Shown here: in pieces, positions 31,764 to 41,603 of the stretch
Position numbering within the stretch: position 1 is the stretch's first letter
How the letters are laid out: each line of letters starts with the position of its first letter
Source of the DNA: Chitinophagaceae bacterium
GTDB lineage: Bacteria > Bacteroidota > Bacteroidia > Chitinophagales > Chitinophagaceae
Length of the DNA: 64,000 bases
Assembly (NCBI GenBank): GCA_947447825.1
Contig: CANFLL010000005.1
Coordinates: 22,995-86,994 of the forward strand
Reading direction: 5' to 3'
The notes under the pieces: generated by a model
The model's input: the letters and a program-made list of their open reading frames with translations, nothing else
Told to the model about the DNA's origin: nothing
Databases searched by the model: none
Translations under genes and position numbers: made by a program

Positions 31764-32399
31764 TTGATTGCTCCAGATTATTACCAAACCTTAAATGTAT
31801 CGCCTAATGCTACTGCCGATGAAATTAAAAAGGCATATAGAAAGCTTGCCTTAAAGTACCATCCCGACGTGGCAGGGGAAGATGTTGGAGCTGCTGATAA
31901 ATTTAGAAATATAAAAGCCGCTTATGATGTTTTAAGTAATGATAAAACAAGGCAAGCCTATCATTACAAACATTTTTATACTGACGTTAAGGAGCAACCC
32001 ATTGTTACTGCCAAAAGCATAGCTGAAAAAGTAGCAGATTTAGCAAAGTTTACATCAGCTTTAGATCCTTATAGATTAGACCATGAAGGATTGTGTGATC
32101 AGATTGTTCAACTGTTAAACATACACAACCTGAATGTTTTGTTTCAATCTAAGGAGGCTGAATTAATTAAATCAATCATTTTAAATACCTTAAAGTGTAC
32201 ACAACTTCTGCCTTATGAAATGGTTCTTTCCATACATGAAACCCTCATTAAACTTGCAGATAAAAATGAAAGCTTAATTAAAACTATCCATCAAGAAACA
32301 TTGCTTCAAAAGAGGTTGCATTATTGGGATAAATACAAATTTTCTCTAGCAATATTCATTGCATTGCTGCTGTGTTTTATCTTTTTTCTATTAGTATAA
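31764..32399 (+). CDS. DnaJ-domain protein with C-terminal transmembrane anchor
   Basis: [35 protein letters not shown]-terminal [21 protein letters not shown] start. Confidence 0.88.
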   Translation: MIAPDYYQTLNVSPNATADEIKKAYRKLALKYHPDVAGEDVGAADKFRNIKAAYDVLSNDKTRQAYHYKHFYTDVKEQPIVTAKSIAEKVADLAKFTSALDPYRLDHEGLCDQIVQLLNIHNLNVLFQSKEAELIKSIILNTLKCTQLLPYEMVLSIHETLIKLADKNESLIKTIHQETLLQKRLHYWDKYKFSLAIFIALLLCFIFFLLV

Positions 32400-32404
32400 G
32401 CACA

Positions 32405-33166
32405 TTACCAGTATTTCATATACCTAATTATGGCAATGGAAATATTGTCATTACCTCCTACTTTCTTTGCTTTTTCCGTAAGTTTTAAATAGCCATTTTC
32501 GGTGTTTAGTTCTCCTGCAATTTCTTCATCAGTTAGCTCCTTCGTTAATCCGTCGGTACAAATAAGTAAACAATCATCATCATTTAATTTTGTTGTTACT
32601 TCTTTAAAATCAATGAAAATTTCTTTTTCCGCACCAAAAGCATTGGTAATGGCTGTTTTAATGGCTGTTTCATTTCCCTTTAATTCTTGCAAAGAGTGGT
32701 CGCGGGATAATCTTTTAAGTTCTTTTTTTGCGCTGCTATATAAATATATGCGGCTATCTCCAACATGGATTAAGAATATTTTTTTATTATAAAAAAGAAC
32801 ACCAGAAAAGGTTGAAGCCATTCCTTTTTTTGATGAATCATTTTTACCTTCATCCAGCATGCAGTCATGGATTGTTTTTGAGGTAGCAACAAAATAGCTT
32901 TTAATAATTGGCGAACGCAAGTTTGATGGAAGCTCTTTCACCGCTTTTGCCATAAGCTGAATAACATATTCGCTTGCAAACTCCCCACTTTTATGCCCCC
33001 CTAATCCATCTGCCACCGCAATAATAAAGGGATGGTCATAAGTGTTGAAATCAAATTCATATCTCTTGGTTCCATCTCTCAGTAAATCGTTTCCTACCAG
33101 TATCATGTCCTCATTAGAAGATCGAACAATACCTCTATCTGAAACAGCTTCAATAACAAGCTTCAT
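32405..33166 (-). CDS. PP2C-family Ser/Thr phosphatase
   Basis: DRGIVRSSNEDMILV..VADGLGGHKSGEFAS..HVGDSRIYLY..GGNDNISIAIIR. Confidence 0.93.
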   Translation of the reverse strand: MKLVIEAVSDRGIVRSSNEDMILVGNDLLRDGTKRYEFDFNTYDHPFIIAVADGLGGHKSGEFASEYVIQLMAKAVKELPSNLRSPIIKSYFVATSKTIHDCMLDEGKNDSSKKGMASTFSGVLFYNKKIFLIHVGDSRIYLYSSAKKELKRLSRDHSLQELKGNETAIKTAITNAFGAEKEIFIDFKEVTTKLNDDDCLLICTDGLTKELTDEEIAGELNTENGYLKLTEKAKKVGGNDNISIAIIRYMKYW

Positions 33167-33370
33167 TATTTTATAATTTGAGTTTCATTGTTGCACAAAC
33201 GCCAAGAGCTATAAATGCAAAAGGGTTATAAACATATTAATTTTTCAAAAATAACTATAATCATAATGCACCAAAAAACTTTTATCACTTATTACTACCC
33301 TATAACCAGCAAACAGCAAAACTCTAATACTATTAAAGAGGTAGTTTTTGTAATTCTTCAGGGGTTATTT

Positions 33371-33515
33371 ATCACGAAGTATTCAAGGAAAAAACTAAGT
33401 CCACCAAGGTTTAGAGTCCCTAAATGGTAGTTATGAAGAAATATAACAACACAATCCTTGTGTTCTTGGTGAAAGCCTTAGTGACCTTTATGGTAAAGTA
33501 TCCCCTGAATAGTTA
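33371..33515. repeat. Dispersed imperfect-hairpin element copy 1
   Basis: cacgaagtattcaagg..actaagtccaccaaggttt..aatccttgtgttcttggtgaaagcctt; resembles 44941-45086. Confidence 0.6.
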
Positions 33516-33694
33516 CGTTTTTGCTAATGTGCTTTAGCCTAAAGTCTGAAATAAATGGTTCGTGTTTTAACTAATCACTTTCATCATGCTTTATTTCAGT
33601 GATGATTGGTTTTATTGGGGCAATGACATTTTATTTATCCATCTTATAACTCCAGTTCCTTTCCTTTGCCATTTCAAACAGTTAATATTTCATT

Positions 33695-34888
33695 ATGCAA
33701 ACAGCTTATATAATAGATGCAGTGCGCACGCCCATTGGTAAATATGGTGGCAAGCTTGCTTCAGTTCGGGCAGATGATTTATTGTCGGTTGCAATTAAGG
33801 CTTTGGTAGCCAGAAACCCTGCAATTGATGTAAACCAGATTGAAGATGTCATTATTGGCGACAGTAATCAAGCCGGCGAAGATTGTAGAGATGTGGCAAG
33901 AATGGGTGCATTGCTTGCAGGATTACCAGTTTCGGTGGGTGGAAATACCGTAAATAGACTTTGTGCCAGTGGTATGCAAGCAATTATGGATGCTGCCCGT
34001 GCCATTATGTGTGGCGAAGGAATGCTGTACATTGCTGGTGGTGTGGAAAGCATGACGCGTGCTCCTTATATTGTTCCCAAAAGTGTGGGTGCTTTTAACC
34101 GCAATATGGAAATGGTAGACAGTACAATTGGTTGGCGGTTGACAAATCAAAAGCTTGCAAGCCTTTACCATCCTTACAATATGGGCGAAACAGCAGAAAA
34201 TATTGCCAAACAATGGAACATTAGCCGTGAGGCGCAAGACCTTTTTGCTTTTCAATCGCAACAGAAATATGCTGCTGCACTAACAGCAGGAAAATGGATT
34301 GATGAATTAATTCCAGTTCCTCTTTCAGAGAATTCTTTGCCTACCTATTTTTCTGTTGATGAACAACCTCGGTCAACTACATTAGAAAGATTGGCGGCAT
34401 TAAGACCCGCTTTTGCCAAAGGTGGTAGCGTTACGGCTGGCAATAGTAGTGGCATTAATGATGGGGCATCGGCATTGTTGTTGGCAAGCGAAGAAGCTGT
34501 TAAGCTATTTAATTTGAAGCCTATTGCCCGGGTGGTAAGTATGGCAATTGCTGGTGTGCATCCAGACATTATGGGAACAGGGCCAATTCCCGCCACACAA
34601 AAAGCATTGAAAAGGGCAGGGTTGTCTGTAAATGAAATTGGGTTAATTGAACTTTGTGAAGCATTTTCCGTGCAGTGCATTGCCTGTATGCAGGATTTAG
34701 GATTGAATGAAGAGATGATTAATGTGAATGGTGGCTCAATAGCATTGGGGAATCCCTTGGGAAGCAGTGGTGCTAGAATAGTGGGAACATTAGTTCATGA
34801 AATGAAGCGCAGGCAAAATAAGTACGGGCTTGCTACTATGTGTGTGGGCGTTGGGCAAGGTGCAGCAATGATTGTAGAGGGATTGTGA
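33695..34888 (+). CDS. pcaF: Acetyl-CoA acyltransferase / 3-oxoadipyl-CoA thiolase
   Basis: VRTPIGKYGGKLASVRADDL..NRLCASGMQAIMDAARAI..GGVESMTRAPY; C-terminal NVNGGSIALGNPLGSSGARI, CVGVGQGAAMIVE. Confidence 0.85.
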   Translation: MQTAYIIDAVRTPIGKYGGKLASVRADDLLSVAIKALVARNPAIDVNQIEDVIIGDSNQAGEDCRDVARMGALLAGLPVSVGGNTVNRLCASGMQAIMDAARAIMCGEGMLYIAGGVESMTRAPYIVPKSVGAFNRNMEMVDSTIGWRLTNQKLASLYHPYNMGETAENIAKQWNISREAQDLFAFQSQQKYAAALTAGKWIDELIPVPLSENSLPTYFSVDEQPRSTTLERLAALRPAFAKGGSVTAGNSSGINDGASALLLASEEAVKLFNLKPIARVVSMAIAGVHPDIMGTGPIPATQKALKRAGLSVNEIGLIELCEAFSVQCIACMQDLGLNEEMINVNGGSIALGNPLGSSGARIVGTLVHEMKRRQNKYGLATMCVGVGQGAAMIVEGL

Positions 34889-34935
34889 TGATTAACAGAT
34901 TCGGGGTGTATTATCAATAAAATAAGATTGTCAAT

Positions 34936-35259
34936 CGATACATTCAGAATTTATTCTCAATACAAACAGATTGCTAATCGATACAATCGTAATGTATTCT
35001 CAATAAAATCAGATTGTCCATCGACACATCAGAATCTATTCACAATACAAACAGATTGTCAATCGACACAATCGGAGTGTATTCTCAATACAATCAGACT
35101 GTATCTTCAATACAATCGAAGTGTATTCTCAATACAAACAGATTGTCAATCGATACAATCGGAGTGTATTCTCAATACAAACAGACTGTATCTTCAATAC
35201 AATCGAAGTGTATTCTCAATACAAACGGATTGTTTAACGACACAATCGGAGTGTATTCA
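34936..35259. repeat. Tandem array of 15 units of 21-22 bp (cRaYacaaWcRgaNtgtattct)
   Basis: Units parsed 22,21,22,21,21 then (21,22,22,22)x2,21,22. Confidence 0.95.
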
Positions 35260-35361
35260 TGCCAAATGATTTACTAGAAATAATAGCCAGATTGAAGAGA
35301 AAACAAAAAGAGGGACACAACCAAAATGATTATGCCCCTCTTTGTCTTAAAAATTAATTCT

Positions 35362-35829
35362 TTATGCTTCGTTCCAAGCTGCCAAAATTTCTTCTGTATG
35401 ATTTTTTGTATCAGGCTTGGTAATGATTTTTTTAATTTTACCCAATTCGTCTATCAAAAAAGTTGTTCTCGTAGTACCCATATAGGTTTTACCCATGAAC
35501 TTCTTTTCTCCCCACAAATTATAAGCATCCACTATTTTCTTTTCTTCATCAGAAACCAAAGGAAAAGGAAGGGTGAACTTTTCTTCGAACTTTTTGTGGC
35601 TTTTAACAGAGTCAACACTCACGCCAATAACCTGAAAACCTTGCTCTATCAACTCGGTGTAGTTGTCGCGAAGATTGCATGCTTGTGCAGTACATCCTGG
35701 AGTATCATCTTTTGGATAAAAATATAAAACTACTTTTTTGCCTAAGTAGTCTTTTAAAGCAATCGTTTTTCCATTTTGATCCAATGCTTTAAATGCTGGA
35801 GCTTTTACTCCTTCTTTCAATATTGCCAT
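35362..35829 (-). CDS. bcp: Thioredoxin-dependent peroxiredoxin (BCP/PrxQ)
   Basis: VKAPAFKALDQNGKTIALKDYLGKKVVLYFYPKDDTPGCTAQACNLRD. Confidence 0.96.
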   Translation of the reverse strand: MAILKEGVKAPAFKALDQNGKTIALKDYLGKKVVLYFYPKDDTPGCTAQACNLRDNYTELIEQGFQVIGVSVDSVKSHKKFEEKFTLPFPLVSDEEKKIVDAYNLWGEKKFMGKTYMGTTRTTFLIDELGKIKKIITKPDTKNHTEEILAAWNEA

Positions 35830-36098
35830 AACTCTAAATTAACTTTTTGTTGTAATAAAAATAAATGCTAATATGTTTTGGGCGAAAAGTAACTTTTGTT
35901 ATTCACATATAGTTGTTTGTATTAAACTAAGTGTCATAAAAAGCCCGATATTGTAATAAATTTAACATATAGAGCAGTAAATGGTTGCATTTACCTTTTA
36001 TTTTTATTTAATTTTCAACAATAAGCTATAATTGCAATATTATTTGAATTGGAAGTGATGTCGATTATATCTTTTAATTTATAAACAGTAGGAATAAC

Positions 36099-36752
36099 AT
36101 GGTAGTGAATTTGAGTGATGCGCATAGTTTGGTGAGTAATTGGGTTGCTGAATTGAGAGATGTAGAGATACAAAAAGATAGACTTCGCTTTAGAAGAAAC
36201 CTAGAAAGAATTGGGGAGATTGCGGCTTATGAGTTAAGCAAAATATTGCCTTATAAAGAAGTTGAAGTGCAAACACCACTAGGCGTTCACACTAGTAAAG
36301 TACTAAATGAACAACCTGTTTTGGCAACAATTCTGCGTGCTGGCTTACCATTGCATCATGGCATGCTTAATTACTTTGATAAAGCAGATAATGCCTTTGT
36401 TTCTGCTTATAGAAAACATAAAGATGATGGTAGCTTCGAGATAAGTTTAGATTATTTGAGTTGTCCGTCATTAGATAATAAAATATTAATAATAAGCGAT
36501 CCAATGCTTGCCACTGGTGCATCTTTGGCTAAAACAATTCAATATCTTAACGGAATAGGCAATCCTAGTAAAATTTATGTAGTGTGTGCCATTGCCAGCT
36601 CTGTAGGTATTGAATACTTGCAAAAAGAGTGTGGTGAAGATGTTAAAATTTGGTGTGGAGACATAGATAATGAGATAACAGGAAAGGGATATATCGTTCC
36701 AGGATTGGGTGATGCTGGAGATTTAGCTTATGGAACTAAAATACAGTATTAG
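36099..36752 (+). CDS. upp: Uracil phosphoribosyltransferase
   Basis: LATILRAGLPLHHGMLNYF..ILIISDPMLATGASL..YIVPGLGDAGDLAYGT. Confidence 0.95.
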   Translation: MVVNLSDAHSLVSNWVAELRDVEIQKDRLRFRRNLERIGEIAAYELSKILPYKEVEVQTPLGVHTSKVLNEQPVLATILRAGLPLHHGMLNYFDKADNAFVSAYRKHKDDGSFEISLDYLSCPSLDNKILIISDPMLATGASLAKTIQYLNGIGNPSKIYVVCAIASSVGIEYLQKECGEDVKIWCGDIDNEITGKGYIVPGLGDAGDLAYGTKIQY

Positions 36753-36888
36753 CAGAATAGAATATCTATTATATTTGTTCCTTTATATTGTCAAATGAAA
36801 TTCTAATAAATAAGTTTCGAAAAATTACATTTTTGCATAACGTTTGCTCTAGTTCCATAATTCAATTAATAACTTTAATTAATAACAA

Positions 36889-37911
36889 ATGAAAAAATTA
36901 TTCAAGCTCCTGCTACTAACAATTTTGTGTAGTAAATTATACGCTCAGGATCCTCACTTCTCTCAATTCTTTTCCTCTCCCTTAACATTGAATCCTGCTT
37001 TCACTGGAAAGTTTGATGGAGCTGTAAGGTTTTCAGGGAATTACAGAAACCAATGGCCTTCAATAAACAATGCGTTCATTACAACTACTGGTTCAGTAGA
37101 TTTTCATGTTGGTAAGAAAATAATCCCAAATAATGATAATTGGGGTGTTGGTGCTGTTTTTTTAAGCGACAATAGTGCTGGTGGAGCAGTAAATTATAAT
37201 TATTTTAGTCTTTCTTCTGCTTACCATAAAGGTTTGGATGAAGATGGATTTCACCAATTGAGTGGCGGTGTTCAGCTAACTTATGCCAACATGTATATAA
37301 ATACCAATGTTCTAAATTTCGAAGATCAGCTACATGCAGATGGGTTTTCTGGTACAACCAACGAGCTTTTGAGTGGTTCAAATCTATCAACAAATTATCT
37401 TGATTTGAATGCTGGGTTACTATACAGTGGAAGCACAAACGATAGAAATAATTTTTATGGTGGTGTAAGTGTTTACCATATAAATAAGCCAACACAAAAG
37501 TTTTCTGGAAGCAAAGATACTTCTGGTGGATATAGCCTTAATCCGAGGGCTACTATTCATGCTGGAACTTATTTTGCTGTAGGGCCTGCAGCTACATTAC
37601 ATTTTAGTGGTATTCAAACATTTCAAGGAGGTGCAAGTGAAACTGTTATTGGTGGTGCAATACAATTTATTACAAATCCAGAAGCAGAAACAAAACAAAC
37701 TAGTCTATACTTAGGTAGTTGGATTCGTTTAAAAGATGCCATTATTCCTTATTTGGGTTTAGAATATAATGATGTTCGCTTAGGAATTACGTACGATGTT
37801 AATACTTCAGCTCTTAAAACAGCTAGTAATGGTAATGGTGGTATTGAAATTTCAGCCATGTACATCTACAGACCTAGCACTGATAAACCAATCAACTGTC
37901 CAAAGTTTTAA
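36889..37911 (+). CDS. PorP/SprF-family type IX secretion membrane protein
   Basis: QDPHFSQFFSSPLTLNPAFTGKFDGAVRFSGNYRNQWPSI. Confidence 0.95.
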   Translation: MKKLFKLLLLTILCSKLYAQDPHFSQFFSSPLTLNPAFTGKFDGAVRFSGNYRNQWPSINNAFITTTGSVDFHVGKKIIPNNDNWGVGAVFLSDNSAGGAVNYNYFSLSSAYHKGLDEDGFHQLSGGVQLTYANMYINTNVLNFEDQLHADGFSGTTNELLSGSNLSTNYLDLNAGLLYSGSTNDRNNFYGGVSVYHINKPTQKFSGSKDTSGGYSLNPRATIHAGTYFAVGPAATLHFSGIQTFQGGASETVIGGAIQFITNPEAETKQTSLYLGSWIRLKDAIIPYLGLEYNDVRLGITYDVNTSALKTASNGNGGIEISAMYIYRPSTDKPINCPKF

Positions 37912-38067
37912 AAGGAAACCTGTCAATACTACGGGTTATTAGTTTAAACATTATAGGATAAGTGCTTGTTTTAGTAGTTAAAACAGTCAACTTGTCGTTT
38001 GTTTTCTTTTGCATAAATTTTGAAAAGGAGGCATAACGATAGAGAACTTTAAATTAAATAAGAATAA

Positions 38068-38766
38068 ATGAATATTGGAAAAGAATTTGAAAAGTATGCT
38101 GTAAAGCATAAAGGCATAAGTAGCAGTACATTACATAATTATCAAGCACACTTCAACCCTACCAATCTTACCCCCTACATTATTGAAGAAAGACCAATGA
38201 ATATTGCTCAAATGGACGTATTCAGTAGGCTAATGATGGATAGAATTATCTTTTTAGGTGAAGGTATTAATGACTACGTGGCAAATATCATTACGGCTCA
38301 GTTGCTTTTCATGGAAAGCGTAGACCGAACAAGGGATATTCAAATGTATATTAATAGTCCCGGTGGAAGTGTTTATGCAGGACTTGGTGTGTATGATACA
38401 ATGCAATTTATTAGTCCGGATGTAAGCACAATTTGTACAGGTATTGCGGCAAGCATGGGTGCAGTTTTGCTTTGTGCAGGTGTTAAAGGAAAACGTACTG
38501 CACTTAAACATAGCCGTATTATGCTACATCAACCAAGTGGTGCAATAGGTGGACAAGCAACAGATATTGAAATTACTGCTAGAGAAATAAAGAAATTGAA
38601 AGTTGAACTTTATGAAGTAATTGCAGCACATAGTGGTAAAACTATTGAAACAGTTTCGGTTGATTGTGACAGGGATTATTGGATGAAAGCAGAAGAAGCA
38701 AAAGAATATGGCATTGTTGATGAAGTTCTTTTTATGAATCCAAGAAAAGCAGATGCCCTTAAATAA
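38068..38766 (+). CDS. clpP: ATP-dependent Clp protease proteolytic subunit (paralog 1)
   Basis: INSPGGSVYAGLGVYDTMQ..GIAASMGAVLL..MLHQPSGAIGG..DRDYWMKAEEA. Confidence 0.97.
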   Translation: MNIGKEFEKYAVKHKGISSSTLHNYQAHFNPTNLTPYIIEERPMNIAQMDVFSRLMMDRIIFLGEGINDYVANIITAQLLFMESVDRTRDIQMYINSPGGSVYAGLGVYDTMQFISPDVSTICTGIAASMGAVLLCAGVKGKRTALKHSRIMLHQPSGAIGGQATDIEITAREIKKLKVELYEVIAAHSGKTIETVSVDCDRDYWMKAEEAKEYGIVDEVLFMNPRKADALK

Positions 38767-38812
38767 ATTTGTAAGGGAAAGTATTAATTAGTAAATAGAT
38801 AAATTTTATAGA

Positions 38813-39451
38813 ATGATTCAATCAATATATGATTCACGCCCTTATTTAATGGAAGATGAGGATGATGAAAAGCCAAGGGATGAAAAGCAAGAACAAATAG
38901 GCTCTGCCACCATGAAGAAGATGGAAAAGCTTTTCTTTGAGAAAAGATCAATTTATTTGTGGGGTGTTGTTGATGATAAAAGTGCAAAAGATATTGTAAC
39001 CAAGTTGTTACTTTTAGATGCTGACAAGCCAGGTAAAGAAATCAAATTATACATTAATAGCCCAGGTGGTGTAGTAACTAGTGGAATGGTTATGTATGAT
39101 ACTATTAAACTAATTTCTAGCCCAGTTAGTACTATCTGTATGGGCTTGGCGGCAAGCATGGGTTCCATTTTATTGAGCGTTGGCACAAAGGGCAAAAGAT
39201 TTATATACCCTCATGGAGAGGTGATGATTCATCAACCTAGCATTGGTGGTCACTTTCAAGCAACTAGTGCCGACATAGAAATTCAGGCTGAACAAATAAG
39301 AAAAACTAAAGAAATAGGTGCTAAAATATTAGCGGAGAATTGTGGTAAAACAGTAGAACAAATAATGAAAGACTTTGATAGAGACTACTGGATGGATGCA
39401 AAAGAAGCTGTTGAATATGGAATAGCGGATGCTATTTTGGATAAGTTATAA
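38813..39451 (+). CDS. clpP: ATP-dependent Clp protease proteolytic subunit (paralog 2)
   Basis: INSPGGVVTSGMVMYDTI..GLAASMGSILL..MIHQPSIGGHF..DRDYWMDAKEA. Confidence 0.97.
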   Translation: MIQSIYDSRPYLMEDEDDEKPRDEKQEQIGSATMKKMEKLFFEKRSIYLWGVVDDKSAKDIVTKLLLLDADKPGKEIKLYINSPGGVVTSGMVMYDTIKLISSPVSTICMGLAASMGSILLSVGTKGKRFIYPHGEVMIHQPSIGGHFQATSADIEIQAEQIRKTKEIGAKILAENCGKTVEQIMKDFDRDYWMDAKEAVEYGIADAILDKL

Positions 39452-39475
39452 AAGGTTTACAATACGCTAATATTT

Positions 39476-39516
39476 AAATACACGCTATGTTTTCGATAAA
39501 TAGCGTGTATTTTTGT
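39476..39516 (+). terminator. Hairpin between clpP2 and clpX
   Basis: aaatacacgctat / atagcgtgtattt then T-rich. Confidence 0.8.
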
Positions 39517-39557
39517 CTAATTAGGGGTCAATTAAAGTTAAAATTAAATTATTTACA

Positions 39558-40829
39558 ATGCCTAAACAAACAAATTTGCACTGTTCATTTTGCGGTAGGG
39601 GCCGTGATGAGGTGAAAATATTAATTGCTGGTCAAGAAGGGCATATCTGTGAAAATTGTGTGGAACATGCACAAGACATCATTACGCAAGAACTAGGTTT
39701 GAAACAAGAGGGTGCTACAAGTAATGATATATCGAATCTTACCTCATCCGGAACATCTAATTTTAAATTGAATATTAAGAAACCTTTTGAAATTAAAAAG
39801 TTCCTTGATGAATATATAATTGGTCAAGATGATGCAAAAAGAGTAATTACAGTTGCAGTTTACAATCACTTTAAACGGATCAACCAAAAGCAAACGCAAG
39901 ATGATGTTGAAATAGAAAAAAGCAATGTTATCATGGTGGGTGAAACAGGAACAGGTAAAACGCTAATTGCAAAAACAATTGCCCGGTTATTAAATGTTCC
40001 ATTTGCTATTGTGGATGCAACCGTTTTTACTGAGGCGGGTTATGTTGGTGAAGATGTGGAAAGTATGCTTACCAGACTGCTTCAAAATTGTAATTATGAT
40101 GTTAATGCAGCAGAAAGAGGAATTGTTTATGTTGATGAAATAGATAAAATTGCTCGTAAAGGCGACAATCCATCTATTACAAGAGACGTAAGTGGGGAAG
40201 GGGTTCAGCAAGGGTTATTAAAAATGCTTGAAGGAACTGAAGTATTGGTGCCACCTCAGGGTGGAAGAAAACACCCTGATCAAAAAATGATTAAAGTGGA
40301 TACCAAAAATATCCTCTTCATTTGTGGTGGAGCTTTCGACGGTATAGACAAGGTAATTGCCCGTAGGGTAAACACGAATGCTATTGGTTTTAACGTAAAT
40401 AAAGAAAGCCAAGATTATCAGCGCAAAAACATTTTACAGTTTATTAATGCACAAGATTTAAAAAGCTTCGGTTTAATTCCAGAATTATTAGGTAGGTTGC
40501 CGATAGTTACTTATTTAAATCCATTGGATGCAGAAACATTGCGTAGCATTTTAACCATACCTAAAAACTCATTAATTAAGCAATATGCTCGATTGTTCGA
40601 GTTTGAAGGAATTGAACTTTCTTTTGATGAAGCTGTGTTTAATTTTATGGTCGAAAAAGCGATGGAATATAAATTAGGTGCAAGAGGTTTACGTAGTATT
40701 TGTGAAAGTATTTTAACAGATGCTATGTTCGAATTGCCAGGTTCTGGAGTTACTAAGCTGAACATTACGTTGGAATATGCCGAAGGTAAGTTTAACAAAA
40801 GCAAAATGAGTTTATTGAAAGTTGCATAA
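39558..40829 (+). CDS. clpX: Clp protease ATP-binding subunit ClpX
   Basis: [19 protein letters not shown] zinc finger; [22 protein letters not shown]. Confidence 0.98.
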   Translation: MPKQTNLHCSFCGRGRDEVKILIAGQEGHICENCVEHAQDIITQELGLKQEGATSNDISNLTSSGTSNFKLNIKKPFEIKKFLDEYIIGQDDAKRVITVAVYNHFKRINQKQTQDDVEIEKSNVIMVGETGTGKTLIAKTIARLLNVPFAIVDATVFTEAGYVGEDVESMLTRLLQNCNYDVNAAERGIVYVDEIDKIARKGDNPSITRDVSGEGVQQGLLKMLEGTEVLVPPQGGRKHPDQKMIKVDTKNILFICGGAFDGIDKVIARRVNTNAIGFNVNKESQDYQRKNILQFINAQDLKSFGLIPELLGRLPIVTYLNPLDAETLRSILTIPKNSLIKQYARLFEFEGIELSFDEAVFNFMVEKAMEYKLGARGLRSICESILTDAMFELPGSGVTKLNITLEYAEGKFNKSKMSLLKVA

Positions 40830-40846
40830 CAATTAAAAACAATTAT

Positions 40847-40990
40847 ATGAATGAGCTAATTGATAGAATTAAAAATGAAGTAGGGTTAACATCAGAGCAA
40901 ACTACTAAGGTGATTGAAATTATTGCTGCATTTGTGAAAGAGAAATACCCCATGCTTTCTGGTGCAGTAAATAATATCTTTAAAAAGTAG
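40847..40990 (+). CDS. Small helical protein (47 aa), unknown, directly after clpX
   Basis: ATG..TAG: MNELIDRIKNEVGLTSEQTTKVIEIIAAFVKEKYPMLSGAVNNIFKK; followed by terminator. Confidence 0.6.
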   Translation: MNELIDRIKNEVGLTSEQTTKVIEIIAAFVKEKYPMLSGAVNNIFKK

Positions 40991-41028
40991 TAAATATTAT
41001 TGTACTTTTTATCAAAGTTTACTAAAGC

Positions 41029-41067
41029 AAAAAAGGCTGATTTGAATTTTCGAATCAGCCTTTTTTA
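41029..41067 (+). terminator. Intrinsic terminator after clpX/small ORF
   Basis: aaaaaaggctgatttgaa...ttcgaatcagcctttttt. Confidence 0.85.
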
Positions 41068-41603
41068 ATGCGGCACTAACTTGTCTTTGAAGGTAAATAG
41101 AGAGAATACCTAGTTGTGTATATAGGGTTTACTTTATCTCTCTTTAGCAACATATAACGTGACTATTAATTCTTTTGGAGAGCCAAGGGTGAAACACCGT
41201 GATTTATTCCTGCTAAAGGAAAGATGCTAATTGTAAGATAATTCTTGAATGCTGTTTCCTATTGTAGTACTTAAGAATCTTGATATATAAGATTAAAAGT
41301 TTAGAAGTTGTTTTGATCCTAACAATCCTAATTCAGACAAACAAGCACAAGTAATTATTACCCAGAAAAGCCGCCTTTTAACTACCAGTAAACAAAATTA
41401 TTTCGAGACGGTCGCCGTCTAGCATGAATCGAATAATATTATACACAGACGGCAATTGTTTATTACCACTACAAGATTATGTCCACACGGTGCCTTTTTG
41501 TTAAGAAAAATTTGAGTCCCTTTATTCCGATTAAACGACTAAACACAGCACCGCTTTCAACTATTTTACACCTTTAGCGTTTTAGTGCTACATAAAACGT
41601 AAA

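Noticed and set aside
33215-33430. 71-aa ORF upstream of the thiolase
   Set aside because: Overlaps the dispersed hairpin element; no recognisable family.
34928-35277. Overlapping ORFs of 113 and 87 aa in array 3
   Set aside because: Repeat-derived; high identity between frames and no start context.
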